From Actinomycetes bacterium (GTDB taxonomy: Bacteria > Actinomycetota > Acidimicrobiia > Acidimicrobiales > Acidimicrobilacustridaceae), in assembly GCA_029782025.1 (NCBI GenBank), contig JAKOVR010000205.1:1-32439 (forward strand): a stretch of DNA of 32,439 nucleotides, given 5' to 3'. The stretch's first letter is position 1, and every line of letters starts with the position of its first letter. Shown in pieces: positions 13,861 through 21,641 of this stretch. Position numbers and translations under genes: made by a program. Under the pieces are notes generated by a model. It ran no database searches, was not told the DNA's origin, and saw only the letters and a program-made list of their open reading frames with translations.

Positions 13861-16041
13861 TCAGCCCTTGGCGATGCGCACCACGTTGGGGTGCAGCCAG
13901 GTGCGCACCAGCCACAGTGCGGCCTCGTCGCTGAGGTGGCTGCCGTCGGGGCGGACGTTGGTCATGCCCCCGAGCTCCTGGGTGAACCGGCCGCCCGGGC
14001 AGATCTCGGAGAAGAGGTCCAGCGTGGCGACGTGCTCGGTGCGGGTGCGGGCCATGGTGGCGATGATGGGATCGTTGAGGTGGCGCGGATCCTGGCCGAA
14101 GCCCTCGAGCTGGTAGCAGGGCTGGGTGAGCCAGACGACCGTGGCCCCCTTCGACGACAGCAGGTCGGCGGCGACGCCGTACTCGTCGATGATGTGCTGG
14201 TCGAAGACCGGGTCGCCGAACTCCTTGAAGTCGGGCCACTCCGGGAGCTTGCGCTTGTTCCAGTCCCACCCGCCGGTGAGCACGATCACGATGTGGGGCT
14301 TGAAGGTGTCGATGGCCTTGCCCCACAGGACGGGCCAGTCGGCGCACCCGCTGTCGGGCTTGATCTTGCCCAGCACGTCGCTCACCCCGCCCCGCACGAT
14401 GCCACAGCCCCGCACGGCCTGGTTCCAGGCCACGACCTGCCCGCCGCTCGCAGGGGCGAACTTCTTCTCGTAGGCGTTGCCGATCACGTAGGCCTGGGAG
14501 TCGCCCACGACGAGGATCCGGATGGGGCCGGTGATGGCCAGGGGCGCCGGTCCGCGCCGGATCGTGGTGACCGTGCCCGGGCCGCCCCGCGGCGCGCCCG
14601 GGATCGACCCGCCCCGCATCGACCCGCCCGGGGCGGTGCCCGGGACCGATCCGCCCGGCCCGCCCGCGGCCACCACGTCGTCGATGACCAGGCCCGGCGC
14701 CGTGGGCGGGGCGGCCGACAGCTCGCCCGTGAGGTCGACCCCCAGGGCGGGCGGGTCGACGGTGACGGCGAGCATGGCGACGATCACCGCCATCACCGCC
14801 ACCGGGGCGACCACGAACGGGCGCCACCCCTGGAGGCGGCGGCCGACCCGGATGGGGTGCTCGATGAAGTGGTTGGACGCCCACGCCAACGGCAGGGTGA
14901 CGGCCAGCCGGAGGGCGAACAGCGGCCAGCCGTCGAGGCCGAGGCGGCGCTGGTCGAGCCACAGGAACACGGGCCAGTGCAGGAGGTAGACGCCGTAGCT
15001 GAGGCGGCCGAGCCAGGCCAGCGGGCGGAAGGCGAGCACCGAGGCGGCGAGGTTGTGGGGCTGGGCCGCGGCGGCGATCACGATGCAGCTCAGCACGGCG
15101 TGGCCGGCCAGCCCACCCTCGTAGAGCCACGGCTCGGTGCGGCTGACCTGCACCGTGTTGACGAGGATGAGGGTGAGCGCCATCGGCCCGGTGACGGCGA
15201 GCACCGGTCGGAGCCAGCGGTGGGTGCCTGGCCGCCACCGTGAGACCAGGATGGCGAGCAGGACCCCCATGGTGAGCTCGGCCAGGCGGGTGTCGGTGCC
15301 GAAGTAGAGGCGGTCGATGACGTCCTCGGGGGTGGCGGCGCGGTGCAGCAGCGTGCGGCCCCACAGGACGCTGGCGGCGGTGATGGCGGCGACGGCGATC
15401 CCGACCCGGCGCCAGCTCGCCCGCGTGGCCGCCACCAGCCCGACGAGCAGCAGGGGGAGCACGATGTAGAACTGCTCCTCGATCGACAGCGTCCAGAAGT
15501 GTTGGACCGGGGAGGGGTTGGCCAGCCCGGCGAAGAACTCGGCGTAGGTCTGGTTGCCGAGCACGAAGTTCCAGTTGGCGACGTAGAACAGGGCCGAGAG
15601 TCCGTCGACGCGGAGGCGCTGGAGTTGGGTGGGGTTGGCCACGGTGGCACCGAAGAGGGCGATCACGAGGAGGGTGAGCACGGCGCCGGGCATGAGGCGG
15701 CGGAACCGGCGCGACCAGAAGGCCCGCAGGTCGATGCGGCCGGTGCGGTCCCGCTCGATCACGAGCAGCGAGGTGATGAGGAAGGCCGACAGGGTGAAGA
15801 AGGTCGACACCCAGAAGAAGCTGCCCTCGGCCCAGAGGAAGCCGTTGTGCCCGGCCATGACGATGAAGACGCCGGCGCCGCGGATGCCGTCGAAGGCGGG
15901 CCGGTAGCGCAGCGTGGCCCGGAAGGGGGCGGGGGCCGGGCGGGCGGGCGCGACGGGGCGCGCCGCGCCGGGTCGGCGGGGCCGGGGGGCGCGGTGCTCG
16001 GTGGGGTCGGCCCCGCGGGGCGGCTCCGAGGTGATCGTCAC
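13861..16041 (-). CDS. Acyltransferase family 3 membrane protein fused to an SGNH domain (OatA-like)
   Basis: A 726-residue protein with about 10-11 membrane helices and a C-terminal extracytoplasmic SGNH hydrolase-like domain, the architecture of OatA-type O-acyltransferases that modify peptidoglycan or other surface glycans. AT3 motifs seen: RYRPAFDGIRG near residue 50, FTLSAFLITSLL, FWSRRFRRLMPG and FWTLSIEEQFY. After a Gly/Pro-rich linker (about residues 450-505) the SGNH part shows VVGDSQAYVIGN (block I Ser) and RPDGSHLSDEA near the C-terminus (block V Asp/His). The GTG at 16041 (VTITSEPP) is the likely start; TAGTGT lies 10 nt upstream. Divergent from the RpiB-like gene. The acceptor glycan is unknown. 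Confidence 0.9.
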   Translation of the reverse strand: MTITSEPPRGADPTEHRAPRPRRPGAARPVAPARPAPAPFRATLRYRPAFDGIRGAGVFIVMAGHNGFLWAEGSFFWVSTFFTLSAFLITSLLVIERDRTGRIDLRAFWSRRFRRLMPGAVLTLLVIALFGATVANPTQLQRLRVDGLSALFYVANWNFVLGNQTYAEFFAGLANPSPVQHFWTLSIEEQFYIVLPLLLVGLVAATRASWRRVGIAVAAITAASVLWGRTLLHRAATPEDVIDRLYFGTDTRLAELTMGVLLAILVSRWRPGTHRWLRPVLAVTGPMALTLILVNTVQVSRTEPWLYEGGLAGHAVLSCIVIAAAAQPHNLAASVLAFRPLAWLGRLSYGVYLLHWPVFLWLDQRRLGLDGWPLFALRLAVTLPLAWASNHFIEHPIRVGRRLQGWRPFVVAPVAVMAVIVAMLAVTVDPPALGVDLTGELSAAPPTAPGLVIDDVVAAGGPGGSVPGTAPGGSMRGGSIPGAPRGGPGTVTTIRRGPAPLAITGPIRILVVGDSQAYVIGNAYEKKFAPASGGQVVAWNQAVRGCGIVRGGVSDVLGKIKPDSGCADWPVLWGKAIDTFKPHIVIVLTGGWDWNKRKLPEWPDFKEFGDPVFDQHIIDEYGVAADLLSSKGATVVWLTQPCYQLEGFGQDPRHLNDPIIATMARTRTEHVATLDLFSEICPGGRFTQELGGMTNVRPDGSHLSDEAALWLVRTWLHPNVVRIAKG

Positions 16042-16095
16042 AGCGGCCGAAACACTACCGGCGGGCCTCCGCCGGCCCGGGGTCGGTCGGTTCGC

Positions 16096-16101
16096 TACGG
16101 T
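16096..16101 (+). promoter_or_regulatory. Putative -10 box of the RpiB-like gene
   Basis: TACGGT, 6 nt before the ATG at 16108, without a ribosome binding site. It shares a 66-nt divergent region with the acyltransferase gene, whose own candidate box is TAGTGT at 16057-16052. Confidence 0.45.
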
Positions 16102-16107
16102 CGGGCG

Positions 16108-16563
16108 ATGCGGATCGCGTTCGGAGCCGACGAGGCGGTGGGGATGGCGCCCGGGCTGCCCGGCCTGCTCGAGGCGAGGGGCCACGAGGTCGTCGTGGTG
16201 GCGCTGGACCGTCCCTGGCCCGAGGTCGGGCACGCGGTCGGGGAGGCGGTGGCGAGCGGCGCGGCCGACCTCGGGGTGGTGTGCTGTTGGACCGGGACCG
16301 GGGTGTCGATCGCCGCCAACAAGGTGCCCGGTGTACGGGCCGCGCTGTGCGGCGACGCCGAGACGGCGCGCGGGGCCCGGCGCTGGAACGACGCCAACGT
16401 CCTCGCCCTCAGCCTCCGCCTGCTGTCCGAGCCGGTGGCCGAGGAGATCCTCGACGCCTTCCTGGCCACGGCTCCCGACGACGAGGAGCTCCCGGTGATC
16501 GCCGGGGTCGAGCCGCCGGTCGGTGGCGGCACGGTCGACACCGCGTGGTCGCCCGCCCCGTGA
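16108..16563 (+). CDS. RpiB/LacA/LacB family sugar-phosphate isomerase-like protein
   Basis: A 151-residue protein of the RpiB/LacAB fold, whose members interconvert ribose 5-phosphate and ribulose 5-phosphate or related sugars. Seen: MRIAFGADEAVG at the start, SIAANKVPGVRAALCGD in the centre and RRWNDANVLALSLR after it, all typical. The usual CGTGIG active-site loop instead reads CCWTGTG, so a Cys is present but the loop is altered, and the N-terminal Asp-His pair of RpiB (DHAG) is Asp-Glu here. It may therefore act on a different substrate. The gene is monocistronic or runs 20 nt into the GYD gene. Confidence 0.82.
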   Translation: MRIAFGADEAVGMAPGLPGLLEARGHEVVVVALDRPWPEVGHAVGEAVASGAADLGVVCCWTGTGVSIAANKVPGVRAALCGDAETARGARRWNDANVLALSLRLLSEPVAEEILDAFLATAPDDEELPVIAGVEPPVGGGTVDTAWSPAP

Positions 16564-16571
16564 ACGCGCGT

Positions 16572-16577
16572 TAGCGT
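16572..16577 (+). promoter_or_regulatory. Putative -10 box of the GYD-domain gene
   Basis: TAGCGT, exactly 6 nt before the ATG at 16584, lying in the 20-nt gap after the RpiB-like stop codon. Confidence 0.45.
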
Positions 16578-16583
16578 GGCCGG

Positions 16584-16877
16584 ATGGCGAAGTTCGTGAT
16601 GCTCTCCACGCTCGGTCCCGACGGCTCGGCCACGCTCCGCAGCAACCCGGCCCGCATCAAGGCGGTCAACGCCGAGGTCGAGGCGATGGGCGGCAAGGTC
16701 CTGACCCAGCTCGTGCTGCTCGGCCAATGGGACTTCCTCAACATCATCGAGGCGCCCGACGAGCTGACCATGGCCCGGATCGCCACCGAGCTCACCTCGC
16801 GGGGCACGCTGAAGACGCGCACCATGGCGGCCATCGACGTCGACGACTTCATCGCCTTCATCGGCCAGCAGGGCTGA
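16584..16877 (+). CDS. GYD domain protein
   Basis: A 97-residue small alpha/beta protein (MAKFVMLSTLGPDGSATLRS) of the GYD family, ferredoxin-like dimeric barrels found widely in bacteria and of unknown role. Visible features are the first strand, RIKAVNAEVEAMGGKVL (helix) and YD-region equivalents QLVLLGQWDFLNIIEAPDE. Length and layout agree with the family. It has its own leaderless-type promoter. No signal peptide, so cytoplasmic. Confidence 0.85.
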   Translation: MAKFVMLSTLGPDGSATLRSNPARIKAVNAEVEAMGGKVLTQLVLLGQWDFLNIIEAPDELTMARIATELTSRGTLKTRTMAAIDVDDFIAFIGQQG

Positions 16878-16940
16878 TCTGACCGGCAGGGCTGATCTGG
16901 TCGGCGGCACGCCCGGGGCCGGAGCGGCCCGGTGGGGCGG

Positions 16941-17234
16941 TCAGTACCACCAGGTGTTGCGCCGGCGTTCCTTGCGGACGTCGTCGGGGGCGAAGAAGCC
17001 CGGGAGCACCTCGCCGTCGGAGAGCCGGACGAGGCGGTAGCCCTGCTCGCTGAGGCGCAGGACCTCGAAGCCGCCGGTCCAGTGCTGATCGAAGCTGGAG
17101 CGGACCTCGACCGGGGTGCCGGGCTCGAGCCGGCCGACGCCGCCGGTGGACGCGGGGCGGTCGACCTTGAAGTCGGCGAGGGTGGGACGGGCGTGGCCCT
17201 CGGTGGCGGTGCTGTCGGTGACGGTGGGTGGCAC
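16941..17234 (-). CDS. Small protein with C-terminal SH3-like beta domain, function unknown
   Basis: A 97-residue protein. The GTG at 17234 is favoured because GGGGAGG precedes it by 5 nt. A longer frame begins at a GTG at 17381, but its extra residues are low-complexity and no ribosome binding site is seen there. The second half (RLEPGTPVEVRSSFDQHWTG, then GFEVLRLSEQGYRLVRLSDG) looks like a small five-stranded beta-barrel, Tudor- or SH3-like. The end is very basic then aromatic (VRKERRRNTWWY). I do not know a function. It is convergent with the GYD gene. Confidence 0.65.
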   Translation of the reverse strand: MPPTVTDSTATEGHARPTLADFKVDRPASTGGVGRLEPGTPVEVRSSFDQHWTGGFEVLRLSEQGYRLVRLSDGEVLPGFFAPDDVRKERRRNTWWY

Positions 17235-17464
17235 GGGAACCTCCCCTGGGACCGGTGCGGACGATCCGGCCGGCGAGGACGGCGACGGGGCCGCCGGCCA
17301 TGCCGGCTCGTGTCCGAGTGTGCCACTCCATCGGGTCTCAGGGGAAGGCACCCCGCGGTGTTTTTCCGGTTCTTCTTGCACGGTTCACACGGCTGTCGTC
17401 TTTGCGGCGCGCCGGCGCCGCGGAGGGAGAAGAGGAGCCGCCCGGTTCGCCCCGGCCGGACAGC
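17235..17464. other. Intergenic stretch without a supported gene
   Basis: 230 nt between the small SH3-like protein gene and the OsmC stop codon. It contains a T5 run at 17361-17365 after a weak 4-bp GC hairpin (17349-17360), which no plus-strand gene ends near. Nothing else convincing is seen. Confidence 0.4.
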
Positions 17465-18052
17465 CTACGGGGTGCGGGGCGCCGGGGAGGCATCCGGCGC
17501 CGGGGGGATCGGCGCCGGGGGGACGTCCGGCGTCGGGGGGATCGGCGCCGGGGAGGCATCCGGCGCCAGGGGGACGATCGTCAGCTCGTGGGCGATGGCG
17601 ATGTGGCTGCGCAGGCTGTTGGCGACGAAGCACTCCTCGTGGGCGAGGCCGACGAGGCGGTCGATACGGACGGGCAGGCTGGGTCGACCGTCGTCGACCA
17701 CGGTGATGCGGGGCCGCAGGTCGATGCGGGTGATGCGGACGGGCGGGTCGTCCTCGGGCATCTCGGCCGTCGGGTCGTCGTCGTAGGCGACCACGTCGAT
17801 CCGGCCGCGGGCGGCGAGGGCGAGGAAGGAGAGCAGCTGGCAGGAGGCGGCGGCGATGACGAGGAGCTGCTCGGGGTTGAGCAGGGCCGGGTCGCCGCGG
17901 AAGGCCGGGTCGCTGCTGAGGCGGAGGCCGGCACGGGCCGGGGGAGCGGTGGCGTCATGGGCCCGGGTGTAGGCCTCGTACCCGGCGCCGGTGCTCCCGC
18001 GCCAGTGCAGCGCGCCGGCGTAGGTGTGGACGGCGGGGTGGTGGTCGGTCAT
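17465..18052 (-). CDS. OsmC/Ohr family protein with Pro-rich repeat tail
   Basis: A 195-residue protein. The first 155 residues form an OsmC-type domain, with the first redox Cys in NPEQLLVIAAASCQLLSFL and the second in AHEECFVANS, and the family's typical helix-strand order. OsmC/Ohr proteins are thiol peroxidases that reduce organic hydroperoxides in the cytoplasm. The last 40 residues are a Pro/Ala tail made of 11-residue repeats (PDASPAPIPPT, PDVPPAPIPPA, PDASPAP), encoded by tandem 33-bp DNA repeats, which is not part of the family. AGGAGG lies just before the ATG. It is divergent from the substrate-binding protein gene. Confidence 0.87.
   Translation of the reverse strand: MTDHHPAVHTYAGALHWRGSTGAGYEAYTRAHDATAPPARAGLRLSSDPAFRGDPALLNPEQLLVIAAASCQLLSFLALAARGRIDVVAYDDDPTAEMPEDDPPVRITRIDLRPRITVVDDGRPSLPVRIDRLVGLAHEECFVANSLRSHIAIAHELTIVPLAPDASPAPIPPTPDVPPAPIPPAPDASPAPRTP
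17478..17576. repeat. Three tandem 33-bp repeats inside the osmC-like gene
   Basis: Units at 17478-17510, 17511-17543 and 17544-17576 share a GGCGCCGGGG start. Unit 2 differs at a few positions and unit 3 at its end. They encode the Pro/Ala tail of the OsmC protein in 11-residue steps and could expand or contract by slippage. Confidence 0.7.
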
Positions 18053-18111
18053 CGCCCTCCTCTCGGACCCCGCATCTTCGCCGTTGCCGGGGTCGGGGCG
18101 CCCGCGAGTTC

Positions 18112-18145
18112 TACAGTGGCCCGGCTCGGGGGTACGGACCGTACC
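18112..18145 (+). promoter_or_regulatory. Possible promoter and palindromic operator before the substrate-binding protein gene
   Basis: TACAGT at 18112-18117 could be a -10 box. A perfect palindrome, GGTACGG-A-CCGTACC, follows at 18131-18145, about 7 nt after the expected start of transcription and 30 nt before the GTG at 18175. A repressor bound there would block the substrate-binding protein/selD-like transcript. No convincing -35 seen. Confidence 0.4.
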
Positions 18146-18174
18146 GCCGGGTGAAGCTTCAAGGGGGAGCCCAC

Positions 18175-19896
18175 GTGCCTGCTGCCGATGTCAACGTCGC
18201 CCGCCCGACGCGCCGTGCCCGAGCCAGGTACCGGGCCGTGGTGCCCTGCCTCGTCGTGGTGGTCGGCGCCCTCGTCGGGGCGTGCAAGAGCCCGGCGGGC
18301 GAGTCCTCCTCGCCGGGGAACACCACCGCGGCCAAGGCCGGGACGGCCGACATCACCATCGCCGCGGCGGGTCAGCCCAAGCGGGGCGGGCACCTGGTCT
18401 ACGGGGTGGAGGCCGAGACCGATTCGCTGAACCCCACCAAGGCGCGGTGGGCCATCGCCGGCCTCATGTACGCCAACACGGTGTTCGACCCCCTCGCTGC
18501 CTACGACAAGGACGGGGTGCCCCAGCCCTACCTGGCCAAGGAGTTCAAGCACTCGCCCGACTACAAGACGTGGACGATCACCTTCCGGGAAGGGATCACC
18601 TTCCACAACGGCACCAAGCTCGATGCCGACGCCGGCATCACCTTCATCAACAAGCTGAAGGAGTCGCCGCTGACCGGCCCGGCCGCCCGCCCGATCGCCA
18701 AGATCACCAAGATCTCGGAGCTGTCGGCCGACCTGCAGATGGACGTGCCGTGGGTGGCCTTCCCCCACATCATGACCGGCCAGGGCGGGCTCATCCCCGC
18801 CCCCGAGCAGCTCAACGACCCCGGTGAGGCCGGGTCGTCGAAACCGATCGGCACCGGCCCGTTCAAGTTCAAGGAGTGGGTGCGTGACAACCACTTCACG
18901 GTGGATCGCAACCCGACCTACTGGCGCAAGGACGCCAGCGGCCAGCCGCTTCCCTACCTCGACTCGGTGGAGTTCCGCCCGATCACCGACACCAAGTCGC
19001 GGGCCGATTCGCTGGTCTCGGGCAACGTCACGATCATCCACGACGACCACGCCCAGACCGTCCAGACGCTCGAGGAGCAGGCGCGGGACGGGAAGCTGCA
19101 GTTCATCAAGGGCGGCGGTGAGGACGAGGAGTCCTTCGTGATGTTCAACACGAAGGCCGCGCCGCTCGACGACGTCCGGGTGCGCCAGGCGTTGGCCTAC
19201 GCCACCAACATCGAGGATTACATGAACGTCACCCAGGAGGACGCCTCCCTGGCCGCCGATTCGCCCTTCAGCAAGGACGGCCAGTGGTACGTCGATCCGG
19301 GGTTCCCCAAGTACGACCTGGCCAAGGCCAAGCAGCTGATCGACGCCTACAAGGCCGAACGCGGCGTGCAGGAGGTGGCGTTCACGCTGGCCACCACCCC
19401 GAGCCCCGAGAACCAGGCCTCGGTGCAGGAGCTGAAGCGCCAGTGGGAGCAGGCCGGGGTGAAGGTCACGATCACCACCAACGAGCAGGTGCAGTTCATT
19501 CTCGGGGCGGTCACCGGCCGGTTCCAGGCCAACCTGTGGCGGCAGTTCTCGGCCCTCGATCCCGACGGCGACTTCCACTTCTGGATCGGCCGCAACGCCC
19601 GCGACGACAACGAGTTCCGGCTCAACTTCGCCAACAACGTCGACGCCGAGACCGACAAGGCCCTCGACGACGGCCGTTCCAACCCGGACCCGGCCGCCCG
19701 CAAGGCGGCGTACGCCACGCTGGCCAAGCGGTTCGCCGAGCGGGTGCCCTACCTGTGGCTGCAGCACGTCCGCTGGTCGATCGCCGCCCAGAACCGGGTG
19801 CGAGGCATCCTCAACGGGCCGCTGCCCGACGGCCAGGAGTCGCTCCCGGTGCAGGCCGGCGTCCACCGCCTCACCCAGACGTGGCTGGACAGCTGA
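18175..19896 (+). CDS. ABC transporter family 5 substrate-binding lipoprotein (DppA/OppA-like)
   Basis: A 573-residue extracytoplasmic solute-binding protein of family 5, which usually captures peptides, nickel or similar cargo for an ABC importer. Seen: signal with lipobox LVGAC, then GGHLVYGVEAETDSLNPTK, LAKEFKHSPDYKTWTITFR and EGITFHNGTKLDA, which are diagnostic, plus PYLDSVEFRPI and DDVRVRQALAYATN in the middle and the C-terminal WLQHVRWS. The GTG at 18175 has AGGGGGAG 5 nt upstream. An in-frame GTG at 18151 lacks one. No permease or ATPase gene is adjacent, so the transporter must be encoded elsewhere, or the protein is an orphan receptor. It overlaps the next gene by 16 nt. Confidence 0.92.
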   Translation: MPAADVNVARPTRRARARYRAVVPCLVVVVGALVGACKSPAGESSSPGNTTAAKAGTADITIAAAGQPKRGGHLVYGVEAETDSLNPTKARWAIAGLMYANTVFDPLAAYDKDGVPQPYLAKEFKHSPDYKTWTITFREGITFHNGTKLDADAGITFINKLKESPLTGPAARPIAKITKISELSADLQMDVPWVAFPHIMTGQGGLIPAPEQLNDPGEAGSSKPIGTGPFKFKEWVRDNHFTVDRNPTYWRKDASGQPLPYLDSVEFRPITDTKSRADSLVSGNVTIIHDDHAQTVQTLEEQARDGKLQFIKGGGEDEESFVMFNTKAAPLDDVRVRQALAYATNIEDYMNVTQEDASLAADSPFSKDGQWYVDPGFPKYDLAKAKQLIDAYKAERGVQEVAFTLATTPSPENQASVQELKRQWEQAGVKVTITTNEQVQFILGAVTGRFQANLWRQFSALDPDGDFHFWIGRNARDDNEFRLNFANNVDAETDKALDDGRSNPDPAARKAAYATLAKRFAERVPYLWLQHVRWSIAAQNRVRGILNGPLPDGQESLPVQAGVHRLTQTWLDS

Positions 19897-20897
19897 GGCC
19901 CGACGACGTTCGCCTGACCGAGTGGGCCGGCCCGGGCGGGGCGTCGGCCCACTGGCCGCCCCGCCGGGTCGAGGACCTCGTGGCCGGGCTGGGTGGGGCG
20001 CCGGGCGGTGACCTGCTCGTCGGGCTCGTGCCGTCCGACGACGCGGCCGTGGCCCGGCTCACGCCGGACCTCGCCCTGGTGTCGAGCGTCGACGCCTTCC
20101 CGCCGATGGTGGACGGCCCGGCCGACTTCGGGGCCATCGTCGCCGCCCACGCCTGCGGCAACGTGCTGGCCATGGGGGCCGAGGTCCGCATGGCCGTCGC
20201 GCTGCTGGCCCTGCCCGAGGAGCTGCCCCAGGAGGTGGCGGCGGCGATCGTGGCCGCAGCGGCGGAGGTGGTGGCCGAAGCTGGCGGGGTGCTGGCCGGG
20301 GGCCACACCGTGCGGTCGGGGGAGCCGCTCTTCGGCTGTGCGGTGCAGGGCACCGTGCACCCGGACGCGATCCGCACCAAGGCTGGGGCCCGGCCGGGCG
20401 ACCTGCTGGTGATCTCCAAGCGGATCGGGACCGGGTTGGTGCTGGCCGGCGGCAGCGACGACGAATGCCGGCGGGTGGTGACGGCGATGCGGGTACCCAG
20501 CGTCGCCGCGGCCCGGGTCGTGGCCGGGTGGGGCGACCGCCTGCACGCGCTGACCGACGTGGGCACCGCCGGCCTCGCCGGCGCGGCGTGGGAGCTGGCC
20601 CGTCGGTCCGGCGCCGCCGTCCACCTCGACCTGTCGGCCGTCCCCTATTACCGGGGCGCGCTCGCCGTCGCCGCCGCGGGTGGGCGGGCCGTGGGGGAGG
20701 ACACCAACCGCGCCTACGTCGAGGCCCACCTCACGTCGTCGGCGCCGGCCGACCGGGAGGCCGCCGCCTTCGACCCCCAGACCTCGGGCGGGTTGCTCGC
20801 CGCCGTCGACCCGGCGTTGGCCGGCACCGCGGTGGACGCCGGCTTCGTGGTGGTCGGTTCGGTGGGCGACGAGCTCCCCGCCGTGGTCCTGCGCTAG
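19881..20897 (+). CDS. SelD-like (selenide, water dikinase family) protein lacking the catalytic Cys and Lys
   Basis: A 338-residue PurM/SelD-superfamily protein. It aligns by eye along the whole of E. coli SelD: SDDAAVARL (metal Asp), SVDAFPPMVDGPADFGAIVA, then NVLAMGAEVRMAVALLALP, GGHTVRSGEPLFGCAVQGTV, ALTDVGTAGLAGAAWEL and FDPQTSGGLLAAV. SelD makes selenophosphate from ATP and selenide, using Cys17 and Lys20 of a Gly-rich loop (RLTQYSHGAGCGCK). Here the gapless counterpart is RLTEWAGPGGASAH, so these are Ala21 and His24 and no Cys or in-frame UGA is present. It may bind ATP but not make selenophosphate in the usual way. The GTG at 19881 overlaps the upstream gene; a CTG at 19893 is an alternative. 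Confidence 0.85.
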   Translation: MAGQLRPDDVRLTEWAGPGGASAHWPPRRVEDLVAGLGGAPGGDLLVGLVPSDDAAVARLTPDLALVSSVDAFPPMVDGPADFGAIVAAHACGNVLAMGAEVRMAVALLALPEELPQEVAAAIVAAAAEVVAEAGGVLAGGHTVRSGEPLFGCAVQGTVHPDAIRTKAGARPGDLLVISKRIGTGLVLAGGSDDECRRVVTAMRVPSVAAARVVAGWGDRLHALTDVGTAGLAGAAWELARRSGAAVHLDLSAVPYYRGALAVAAAGGRAVGEDTNRAYVEAHLTSSAPADREAAAFDPQTSGGLLAAVDPALAGTAVDAGFVVVGSVGDELPAVVLR

Positions 20898-20916
20898 GGA
20901 GCCCGACCGGCCCGGG

Positions 20917-20922
20917 TAGGGT
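20917..20922 (+). promoter_or_regulatory. Putative -10 box of rnhB
   Basis: TAGGGT, 6 nt before the ATG at 20929, in the 31-nt gap after the SelD-like gene. Confidence 0.45.
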
Positions 20923-20928
20923 CGGGCC

Positions 20929-21639
20929 ATGGCAGGGCGCAACGGTCGACGACTCCGGCCGGCGGTGGCCCGGTCGGCGCCCACCCGCCAGTTCGAGCGG
21001 GAGCTGTGGGAGGCGGGCCACGAGGTGCTGGTCGGCATCGACGAGGTGGGGCGGGGCTCGTGGGCCGGGCCGCTCATGGTGGGCGCGGCGGTGATCCCCC
21101 GGGACCGGCGCATCGTCGGGGTGCGCGACTCGAAGGCCCTGACCGAACCGGAGCGGGAGGCGCTGTTCCCGAAGGTGGCGGCCTGGTGCGTGACATGGGC
21201 CGTCGGGGCGGCCTCCGAAGTCGAGTGCGACGAGCTGGGAATGGCCGACGCCCAACGCCTGGCCGCGGCCCGGGCTATCGACGGGCTCGGGGTGGTGCCC
21301 GACCAGGTGCTGATCGACGGCCCGTGGGACTTCGTGGGCACCGGCAACACGGTGCGGATCGTCAAGGGCGACGCCCGGTGCCTGTCGATCGCGGCGGCGT
21401 CGGTGCTGGCCAAGGTCACCCGGGACCGCTACATGCGAGCCGAGGCCGAGCACTTCCCGGCCTTCGCCTTCGAACAGAACAAGGGGTATCCCTGCCCGCG
21501 GCACCGCACCGCGCTCAATGGCTACGGGCCCACCTCGATCCACCGCCGGTCCTGGGTGTTCATGGAGCACATGATCTGGACCGGCTACCCCCGGGCGGTC
21601 CCGGCCAACCGGGCCACCGACCAGCTCGCCTTGTTCTGA
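20929..21639 (+). CDS. rnhB: Ribonuclease HII
   Basis: A 236-residue RNase HII that cuts RNA in RNA-DNA hybrids and removes single ribonucleotides from DNA. The four catalytic acids are D38 and E39 (VGIDEVGRGSWAGPL), D130 (VLIDGPWDF) and D148 (KGDARCLSIAAASVLAKV); the 18-residue gap between the last two equals that in E. coli. KGYPCPRHRTALNGYGP is the typical C-terminal motif. An N-terminal extension of about 20 basic residues precedes the domain. The ATG is supported by a leaderless-type TAGGGT box. Followed within 3 nt by a long hairpin. Confidence 0.95.
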   Translation: MAGRNGRRLRPAVARSAPTRQFERELWEAGHEVLVGIDEVGRGSWAGPLMVGAAVIPRDRRIVGVRDSKALTEPEREALFPKVAAWCVTWAVGAASEVECDELGMADAQRLAAARAIDGLGVVPDQVLIDGPWDFVGTGNTVRIVKGDARCLSIAAASVLAKVTRDRYMRAEAEHFPAFAFEQNKGYPCPRHRTALNGYGPTSIHRRSWVFMEHMIWTGYPRAVPANRATDQLALF

Positions 21640-21641
21640 TT

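Noticed and set aside
17349..17365. Possible intrinsic terminator, GC hairpin followed by T5
   Set aside because: Only a 4-bp stem, and no plus-strand gene ends just upstream.
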